DNA of 27,129 nt, from contig CABGHG010000004.1 of NCBI GenBank assembly GCA_902158735.1, positions 1-27,129 of the forward strand, read 5' to 3'. The notes beneath the pieces were generated by a model. It was given only the letters and a program-made list of their open reading frames with translations. It was not told the origin of the DNA and ran no database searches. Both the position numbers and the translations under genes were made by a program. Shown here one piece after another: positions 20,734 through 27,129 of this stretch. Origin of the DNA: Candidatus Methanolliviera sp. GoM_oil. GTDB lineage: Archaea > Halobacteriota > Methanoliparia > Methanoliparales > Methanoliparaceae. Numbering within the stretch: the first letter of the stretch is position 1; every line of letters starts with the position of its first letter.

Positions 20734-23700
20734 ATGGAGAAGACGAAGATAACGTATGTATCTTTCTTGGGCTCAATAGAGTTGGTGGAGGCTCTAAAGG
20801 AGATTAATAACGAATATGGGGATGTAATCGACCTGAAGGTATATGGAACCCACGACATAGAGAAAGAGTTGATCGATCTCGACGTCTTTAAATCCGATCT
20901 GGTAACAAGCCATATTGTCTTCATCGACGGCAGGGGCGGAGATTTGATCGCTCAAATGATATCAGAGATTCTCTCCGGGGCGGATAACACTGTTCTGACG
21001 ATGCCACCCGTGATGGGCTTTGGCAGTTATTACGGTTCTCCAATGGATGGTGTGATGATGCGGATGGGGTATATAAGATCGGAGACCTTCACCGATGCGA
21101 CAAAATCTTCGATTTTGTGCCGTGAAAATGGAACATTTTCACATGCGACAGGTAAAATAATCTTAAGATTGATAAATTCAAAATCTTTTAGACGTTTTCT
21201 AAAGTCGATCGTTAAAATCTTCGATGAAGAGATTGATGTAGATGCGATCATCGATCGGTTCGATATGACCTCGATAAAAGACCCGGGCAAGTTCGTAGAT
21301 ATAATCGAGAAGATGGGGCCCCTGATAAAGTATCTACCCAGGCTTGGAGCTCTGAGAGACTTTAAGAACATGCTCTTCATAATTAAGTACTTCTTCTCCA
21401 GCTCTAAAGAGAACATGAAGAATCTCTTGTTACTTCTCGCGAGCGAATATGGGAATCTAAAAGTGAAGGTGAAGATAGATCCGCCGATAAGCCAAGAGGA
21501 AGATGTGATCTATCACCCCGACGCGCCGCACCTCTTTGATCGTCTGGAGGATTATGAGAGATGGAGGGACAGGAAAAAGGACGCTACCGTCGGCATGATC
21601 TTTTATGGCGGTCAGTTCTTTGGATGGTCTCATCCAACGGTGGATCTATTTATCAAAACGCTCGAAGAAGACGTAAATGTGATCTGCGTTCTTGCCAAGG
21701 ATCTTTCATATTGGAAGATCATGGAAAAGTTCTTCTTTAAAGATGGAAAGCCGATCCTAGACCTCTTTTTATGGGTGCCTGCCTATCATCGAATGACTGG
21801 GTCATACATGTGGGCTGGTCCAAAAGAATTGTTCAGGGTGCTTAAAAAACTAAATGTTCCAGTGTTGGCGCCCTTTGGCATGTGCATAACATCATTAGAG
21901 ATGTGGGAGAAAGCAAAAACTATTGCCCCCCTCGACGAGTTATGCGGTGTGATGGCACCAGAACTCGATGGTGCAATTGAACCCTTACCCACATTAGCAG
22001 TGGCAGATCAGATCGATTCGGATACCGAGGTTAGATTTGTTCAAGCATTACCGATTGAAGATAGGTGTATCAAATCATGCAGGCGCGCTTTAAGATGGAT
22101 ATATCTTAAAAAGAAGGCGAATAAAGATAAAAAAGTTGCAATCGTCATATACAACTATCCCCCAGGGGAAGGAAACCTGGGCGGAGGTGCCGGATATTTG
22201 GATGTCTTTGGAAGTTTGTTGAATCTGCTAAAAGAGATGAAAGAGGAGGGATATACTTTAGATGTGCCGGAGAAGAAAGAAGATCTCCTCAATCTCTTCA
22301 TGGATAATGGTCAGGTGAACAGTGGAGATTGGACATCGATGGAAGAGACGGCTAATTATGCGGTGAAGATATCCAGAGAGAGATATGAAGAATGGCTGTA
22401 TGGCATTCCCACCGTCCCGAGGGAGAAGATGATAGATTCATGGGGCGATCCACCGGGCGAGATAATGACGCATGAACAAAATATACTCATACCGGGCGTC
22501 TATCTTGGAAATGTCTTCATCGGGTTACAACCATCGCTCGGGATGTACGAAAACGAAGAAGCATTAAAGGCATACCACGACAAGAGTACCGCTCCCAACC
22601 ATCAATATCTCGCATTTTACAAATGGGTGGAAGAAGAATTCGACGCGGTCATACATTTTGGAACGCACGGCACACTCGAATTCAGAGAAGGAAAAGAGGT
22701 TGGCATGTCAAAGGACTGTTTTCCAGATGTACTCATCGGAGACATGCCCAATATATACGTCTATATGGTGGACAACACTTCAGAGGCCACAATCGCGAAG
22801 AGAAGAAGCTATGCACTGATGATAAGTCACGCATCACCCGCTTATATGGTCTCCAATGCTTATGACGAATACGCGGAACTTGACGATCTTTTACAGGAAT
22901 ACCACCGCGCGAGAACGAGAGATCCAAGAAGGGCAAAGATCGTACATGAAGATCTAATGGAGAAGGCAAAAGATCTCCATCTGGAGGGATCTGTGGAGGA
23001 TATATACGATAAAATCTTTGAGATGAAGCGATCGATAATCCCCAAGGGATTGCACTGCTTGGGAGAGAACCTCAATGAAGATGGGATCATAGAATATGTG
23101 ACCTTTGCCCTCAGATACGATAGAGGGGATGTAAAATCGCTGCATCGCATCATTGCTGAAGAAGAGGACTACTCCTATTCAGACCTTCTTAAACATCCCG
23201 GAACAGTATCAAAGCATAAAACTCATGCACAGGTGCTGGAGGATATAGAAGAGCGGGTCATGCAAATTGTCGAGGAACTGGCGAGCAGGAGAGATGTTTT
23301 AAGCGTGGCAGAGATGTTTTCCTCCTTCTGTAAGAATACCAGAGAAGAGATCGAAAAGACACTCTCATTCGCTTTGGATCTAATCGACAGAGCGGAATCT
23401 TGCGATGAAATAGGTGGAGTATTAAATGCGTTAAATGGCGGATATATCCTTCCAAATAAGGGCGGGGACATGGTGAGATCACCAGGGGTACTGCCGACTG
23501 GCAGGAACATATATGGCTTTGATCCGACCAAGATTCCAACGGCGGCAGCATACGAAAGAGGGGCACAGATTGCGGAACAGACGCTTGAAGAGTACTTTAA
23601 GAGAGAAGGAAGATATCCTGATAGCGTTGGAATTGTGCTCTGGGGGTTTGAGACCTCGAATACGGAAGGTGAGACGATAGGGCAGATCCTAAGATTGATC

Positions 23701-24735
23701 GGCGTTGAGGTAGTATCAGGCTTAACAGATGAAAGATGTGGCTGGGGGTATTTCTCCGATCTGAAAATTATCCCGTTGGAGGAATTGGGCAGACCAAGGA
23801 TCGATGTGATGATGAACATCTGTGGTATGTTCAGAGATATGTTTCCCAATCTCCTGGAGCTATTGGATAAGGCATTCAAGATGGTTTCGGAGCTTGACGA
23901 ATCAAAGAATGAAAATTTAGTGGCAAAACATACAACAGAATTAAAAGAGAAAGCATTTGAACTTGGTATTGACCCAGAGATATGTCATCTCAGAACCTTT
24001 GGTCCCGGTGATTCAGAGTACGGGACGATTATGCCATCTCTAATTGAAAGCTCTCATTGGGAGAGTGAAGAAGAGCTTGCAGATGAATATATCTCCGGTA
24101 TGAAGCATCTTTACGGGAAAAATATCTCAGGGAAAGATGCAAAAAAGATCTTTGAGTACCACGCATCGAACGTAGAGGTTGTTTCACAGGTCCGAGATTT
24201 TACCGATTTTGAGATAACAGATTTGGACCATTATTATGAGTTCAGCGGTGGCTTATCTACGGCGGTCAAGAAAATATCGGGAAAAAGGCCATACATGTTG
24301 ATCAGCGATACCACGAAGGAGACGATCAAGACAGAAGACATTGCCGATGCAATTGAAAGGGGAATTCGAACAAGAACGGTGAATCCAAGATGGTTGGATG
24401 AAATGTTAAAACATGGGTACGATGGTGCTCTGAACATCGAGGACAGGGTTGAATACGTCTTGGGACTGGCGGCAACAACAAATAAGGTGGCTAACTGGGT
24501 ATGGGATGAAATAGCGGATAGGATCATCTTTGATGATAGAATACGAAAGAAGATGGAAGAATCCAATCCGTGGGCAATGGAAGATATTATAGAGCACTTA
24601 TTGGAGGCTGAAAGAAGAAAATACTGGGAAACTACAGAGGAAGAACGTGAGAAGCTTAAGAATATGTATTTAGAGGTCGAAGGATGGATTGAAGAAAGAG
24701 GAGACCAGAAACCAAAAGCTTGGAGAAACTCCTAA
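20734..24735 (+). CDS. cobN: CobN/BchH-like chelatase large subunit 2
   Basis: 1333 residues, alignable along its length with the protein at 9941. Motifs: HFGTHGTLEF (641-650), CFPDVLIGDMPNIYVY, SEATIAKRRSYA, and DLDHYYEFSGGLS near the C-terminus. AAGGAGAT lies before ATG 20734. It lacks the shared promoter element seen upstream of copy 1. A 48-bp insertion with hairpins adds 16 codons near residue 130, in a region where the two copies are already unlike each other. The chelatase motor gene chlID starts 40 bp downstream, so this copy is the natural partner of ChlID. The two copies may differ in metal or tetrapyrrole. Confidence 0.9.
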   Translation: MEKTKITYVSFLGSIELVEALKEINNEYGDVIDLKVYGTHDIEKELIDLDVFKSDLVTSHIVFIDGRGGDLIAQMISEILSGADNTVLTMPPVMGFGSYYGSPMDGVMMRMGYIRSETFTDATKSSILCRENGTFSHATGKIILRLINSKSFRRFLKSIVKIFDEEIDVDAIIDRFDMTSIKDPGKFVDIIEKMGPLIKYLPRLGALRDFKNMLFIIKYFFSSSKENMKNLLLLLASEYGNLKVKVKIDPPISQEEDVIYHPDAPHLFDRLEDYERWRDRKKDATVGMIFYGGQFFGWSHPTVDLFIKTLEEDVNVICVLAKDLSYWKIMEKFFFKDGKPILDLFLWVPAYHRMTGSYMWAGPKELFRVLKKLNVPVLAPFGMCITSLEMWEKAKTIAPLDELCGVMAPELDGAIEPLPTLAVADQIDSDTEVRFVQALPIEDRCIKSCRRALRWIYLKKKANKDKKVAIVIYNYPPGEGNLGGGAGYLDVFGSLLNLLKEMKEEGYTLDVPEKKEDLLNLFMDNGQVNSGDWTSMEETANYAVKISRERYEEWLYGIPTVPREKMIDSWGDPPGEIMTHEQNILIPGVYLGNVFIGLQPSLGMYENEEALKAYHDKSTAPNHQYLAFYKWVEEEFDAVIHFGTHGTLEFREGKEVGMSKDCFPDVLIGDMPNIYVYMVDNTSEATIAKRRSYALMISHASPAYMVSNAYDEYAELDDLLQEYHRARTRDPRRAKIVHEDLMEKAKDLHLEGSVEDIYDKIFEMKRSIIPKGLHCLGENLNEDGIIEYVTFALRYDRGDVKSLHRIIAEEEDYSYSDLLKHPGTVSKHKTHAQVLEDIEERVMQIVEELASRRDVLSVAEMFSSFCKNTREEIEKTLSFALDLIDRAESCDEIGGVLNALNGGYILPNKGGDMVRSPGVLPTGRNIYGFDPTKIPTAAAYERGAQIAEQTLEEYFKREGRYPDSVGIVLWGFETSNTEGETIGQILRLIGVEVVSGLTDERCGWGYFSDLKIIPLEELGRPRIDVMMNICGMFRDMFPNLLELLDKAFKMVSELDESKNENLVAKHTTELKEKAFELGIDPEICHLRTFGPGDSEYGTIMPSLIESSHWESEEELADEYISGMKHLYGKNISGKDAKKIFEYHASNVEVVSQVRDFTDFEITDLDHYYEFSGGLSTAVKKISGKRPYMLISDTTKETIKTEDIADAIERGIRTRTVNPRWLDEMLKHGYDGALNIEDRVEYVLGLAATTNKVANWVWDEIADRIIFDDRIRKKMEESNPWAMEDIIEHLLEAERRKYWETTEEEREKLKNMYLEVEGWIEERGDQKPKAWRNS
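21100..21142 (+). repeat. Double-hairpin element inside cobN-like 2
   Basis: Two perfect palindromes: 21100-21118 (8-bp stem ACAAAATC, loop TTC) and 21122-21142 (9-bp stem GTGAAAATG, loop GAA), centres 23 bp apart. The 43-bp unit is exactly bounded by the direct repeat ATGCG at 21095-21099 and 21143-21147; the match extends to 8 bp, ATGCGACA. The insert plus one repeat is 48 bp, so the frame is kept, and the protein gains 16 residues (KSSILCRENGTFSHAT). It is the same type of unit as at 1822-1865. Confidence 0.75.
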
Positions 24736-24775
24736 GGGAGAAATACGAAGAAGAATATTAACAGGGGAAGTAAAG

Positions 24776-26815
24776 ATGACTCATCACATTAGAAGAAAGA
24801 TATTACCATTTACAGCAATCGTCGGACAGGAGAAGATGAAGAAGGCGTTGATATTGAACGCGATAAACCCTAAGATCGGTGGTGTTCTGATCAGGGGTGA
24901 GAAGGGTACGGCAAAATCCACTGCGGTAAGGGCGTTGGCAGATCTATTGCCGGAGATCGATGTGGTGAAGGGTTGCCCCTTCTTCTGTAATCCGAACGAC
25001 ATAAATGAGATGTGTGACATCTGCTACGAGAAGAAGATGGACGGCAAAGAATTAGAAGTTATCAGAAGAAGAACACGCGTCGTAAATCTTCCGCTCGGAG
25101 CAACGGAAGATAGGGTCGTCGGTTCTTTGAACGTTGAGAAGGCGATAAGAGAAGGGATAAGAGCATTAGAACCAGGAATACTTGCGGACGCGAATAGAGG
25201 CATCCTGTATATAGACGAGGTGAATCTCCTTGACGATCACGTTGCAGACGTCTTATTGGACTCCGCGGCAATGGGCATAAATGTCGTCGAGAGAGAAGGA
25301 GTATCTGTCTTACATCCATCCAAATTTATACTCGTCGGCACGATGAATCCGGAGGAAGGAGAATTGAGACCACAACTGCTTGATAGATTTGGATTACAGG
25401 TCGGTGTGGAGAGCATAGATGATGTAGATAAGAGGGTAGAGATCATAAAAGTTGCAGAAGGACTTGAGAGCGATCCTAATTCATTTATAGAAAGATTTGA
25501 GACAAATCAGAAAGAATTAAGAGAGAAGATAGAGAGGGCAAAACCTGTCCTCAAGGACGTAGAGATAGACGAGGAGTTGTTGAGAACAACGGCCGATACA
25601 TGTATAAAACTCGGCGTAAGATCGCATAGGGCGGAGATAACGATCGTTAGAACTGCAAAGACAATCGCCGCGTTCGATGGAAGGAAAGATGTTACGATCG
25701 AAGATATAAAAGAGGCGATGGAGCTTGCTCTTCCACATAGAATGAGAAGCAGACCGTTTGAACCGCCAACATTGGATAAAGATGAGCTGGATAGGATGAC
25801 ATCACAATCTCAGGAAGAGCAAAAGCAGAAAGATCAAAAAAGAGAAGAGGATAATAGGCAAAATACGGAAGAAAGAGATTCCGAGAGAGAATCAGATGGG
25901 AAGAGAGAGAGACAAAAAGGGGAGGAGAATATCCCAAAAGAGTTCGTCTTTGATGTGGGCAATCTGATCGACTCTGATCGTATAAATACACGGAAGAAGG
26001 ATAAGAGATATCGCAACAGATCATCCGGTAGAAGCGCTTCGTCTATCGGCAATGGTGGTAAGTATGTTAAATCCAAATTTCCGAACGGTAAACCCAAGGA
26101 TATTGCCCTTGACGCCACGATACGGGCGGCTGCGCCGTATCAGCAGGAGAGACTTGGAGAATCCGATAACGCTATCATCATAAAAAGTCAAGATATGAGG
26201 GAGAAGGTTAGAGTCAAGGAGGTATCCACCCTCTGTGCATTCGTCGTAGATTCAAGCGGGTCTATGGGTGCAAAGAGCCGGATGGAGAGTGCAAAGGGTG
26301 CAATCTTCTCTCTTCTGCTGGATTCATATCAGAAGAGAGATAAAGTTGCGCTTGTCTCTTTTAGAGGAGAGAAAGCAGATATTCTCTTACCGCCGTCTTC
26401 GAGCGTTGAACGTGCTGCAAATTGTCTGCGTGAGTTGCCCACAGGTGGAAAAACGCCCCTATCTGCAGGTCTATATAAAGGGCTGGAACTGTTGGAGGCA
26501 GAGAGAAGGAGAGATGCAGAGATGATACCGATGCTGGTTTTGATAAGCGACGGGCGGGGCAATGTCTCCATGAATGGGACAAGTATAAAAGAAGAGATCA
26601 CTTCTATCTCTGAGAGGATCCAAGCCGATGGGATTTGCGCCGTCATAATCGATACAGAAAGATCTGGCCCCTATGGAAGAATGGGTTATAACAGAGATAT
26701 TGCAGAGATCTGCGAGGCTGAATATTATACGATAGATGAGTTATCTCCGGGGAAAATAGGCGATATAGCAATACTCGAGCGGGACAGGTTGAGAAGCGGC
26801 TGGAGCGAAAATTGA
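24776..26815 (+). CDS. Fused ChlI-ChlD-like chelatase AAA+/VWA subunit
   Basis: 679 residues from ATG 24776 (GGGGAAG at 24763-24769). The earlier in-frame ATG 24689 would overlap cobN, and the conserved part begins only at about residue 8 from the chosen start. The AAA+ domain has Walker A GEKGTAKS (41-48), Walker B ILYIDEVN (143-150), GTMNPEEGELRPQLLDRF (sensor and arginine finger), and a Cys cluster (67, 71, 80, 83) in the insert. A very charged Gln/Glu/Lys/Arg linker spans about 338-388. The C-terminal VWA domain has MIDAS DSSGS (492-496) and a TGGKTPLSAGL motif. It thus combines the I and D subunits of Mg/cobalt chelatases and should power CobN-like proteins with ATP. Confidence 0.92.
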   Translation: MTHHIRRKILPFTAIVGQEKMKKALILNAINPKIGGVLIRGEKGTAKSTAVRALADLLPEIDVVKGCPFFCNPNDINEMCDICYEKKMDGKELEVIRRRTRVVNLPLGATEDRVVGSLNVEKAIREGIRALEPGILADANRGILYIDEVNLLDDHVADVLLDSAAMGINVVEREGVSVLHPSKFILVGTMNPEEGELRPQLLDRFGLQVGVESIDDVDKRVEIIKVAEGLESDPNSFIERFETNQKELREKIERAKPVLKDVEIDEELLRTTADTCIKLGVRSHRAEITIVRTAKTIAAFDGRKDVTIEDIKEAMELALPHRMRSRPFEPPTLDKDELDRMTSQSQEEQKQKDQKREEDNRQNTEERDSERESDGKRERQKGEENIPKEFVFDVGNLIDSDRINTRKKDKRYRNRSSGRSASSIGNGGKYVKSKFPNGKPKDIALDATIRAAAPYQQERLGESDNAIIIKSQDMREKVRVKEVSTLCAFVVDSSGSMGAKSRMESAKGAIFSLLLDSYQKRDKVALVSFRGEKADILLPPSSSVERAANCLRELPTGGKTPLSAGLYKGLELLEAERRRDAEMIPMLVLISDGRGNVSMNGTSIKEEITSISERIQADGICAVIIDTERSGPYGRMGYNRDIAEICEAEYYTIDELSPGKIGDIAILERDRLRSGWSEN

Positions 26816-27129
26816 TGAAAGGGTTTATTCTGATCTTAGTGGCAGCATTGCTCATCTCCGCGATCTCGGTGCCGACATCTGTTGCTTTGGAGACGAAGAC
26901 CGATGATGGGGGAATTTACACGTTTTCAGGCCTTCCGTCCGGAATTTATACGATAACGGCGACTGCTTGGGGGCCACCGGAAGGCATAGCCGGGAAATTT
27001 GGGATAAAACAGGCCGAGGGGATAGGTGAGATCACCGTTGCACTGAAGGGAGGAGAACGTGTAAGCAAAGATATTGTACTGAGGTTGAAGGAAGATGATA
27101 AAATGGACATAACTCCTGTTGAGATAGGT
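26815..27129 (+). CDS. Secreted protein with partial carboxypeptidase-regulatory-like repeat (C-terminus outside window)
   Basis: 105 codons are visible, open at the right edge. ATG 26815 overlaps the ChlID stop as TGATG, so it is coupled to the chelatase gene. A signal peptide (about residues 1-25: hydrophobic core ILILVAALLISAI) is directly followed by TDDGGIYTFSGLPSGIYTIT, which is the second half of a CarboxypepD_reg/PEGA-like beta-sandwich. The usual first strands are missing. A secreted product coupled to a cytoplasmic motor suggests that the locus handles something moving across the membrane. The rest of the protein is unknown. Confidence 0.7.
   Translation, partial: MKGFILILVAALLISAISVPTSVALETKTDDGGIYTFSGLPSGIYTITATAWGPPEGIAGKFGIKQAEGIGEITVALKGGERVSKDIVLRLKEDDKMDITPVEIG

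Noticed and set aside
23223..23879. 218-codon antisense frame inside cobN-like 2
   Set aside because: Shadow of a conserved CobN region; no independent evidence.

Overview
The window looks like a chromosome piece from an anaerobic euryarchaeon related to methanogens or methane oxidisers. Reasons: archaeal TATA-box promoters, separate PyrB and PyrI, an archaeal-type ArgJ, two CobN/BchH-like large chelatase subunits, a MotA/ExbB plus DUF2149 pair known mainly from methanogen-related genomes, and heavy AGA/AGG arginine use. An ANME-1/Methanophagales or Syntrophoarchaeum-like source would fit, but no marker gene here proves it.

Layout. Positions 1-724 (minus) hold two overlapping winged-helix regulators, the first cut by the window edge. 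883-2322 (plus) is pyrB-pyrI. 2399-3811 (plus) is a bacterial/eukaryotic-style HMG-CoA synthase. 3808-5957 (minus) is argJ-argB. 5880-7560 is an IscB (HNH/RuvC, OMEGA-type) mobile element with its HEARO/omega-RNA region; it sits directly upstream of argJ and supplies the argJ start. A HAD phosphatase (minus), argC (plus) and a GNAT protein (plus) follow.

From 9.9 kb to the right edge there is one continuous accessory locus built around tetrapyrrole/metal chemistry: cobN-like 1, two tandem HemN-like radical SAM proteins, a Met/Cys-rich small protein, a membrane-anchored periplasmic binding protein, a 33-residue single-pass peptide, ExbB, DUF2149, a Met-rich peptide, a decayed second binding-protein gene, another Met-rich peptide, cobN-like 2, a fused ChlI-ChlD AAA+/VWA chelatase motor, and the start of a secreted protein. 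Four promoters in the locus share a nearly identical element next to the TATA box, so it behaves like a regulon. My reading, which is inference, is a surface-to-cytoplasm system that captures a metallated tetrapyrrole or corrinoid, possibly energised by ExbB/DUF2149, and remodels or (de)chelates it with CobN plus ChlID and the radical SAM enzymes.

A second unexplained layer is a set of miniature double-hairpin repeats, each about 43 bp with two palindromes having 3-nt loops and centres about 23 bp apart. They are scattered between and inside genes. Two copies are exactly flanked by 5-bp direct repeats: one splits what was probably an ATGA overlap of pyrB and pyrI, and one adds 16 in-frame codons to cobN-like 2.
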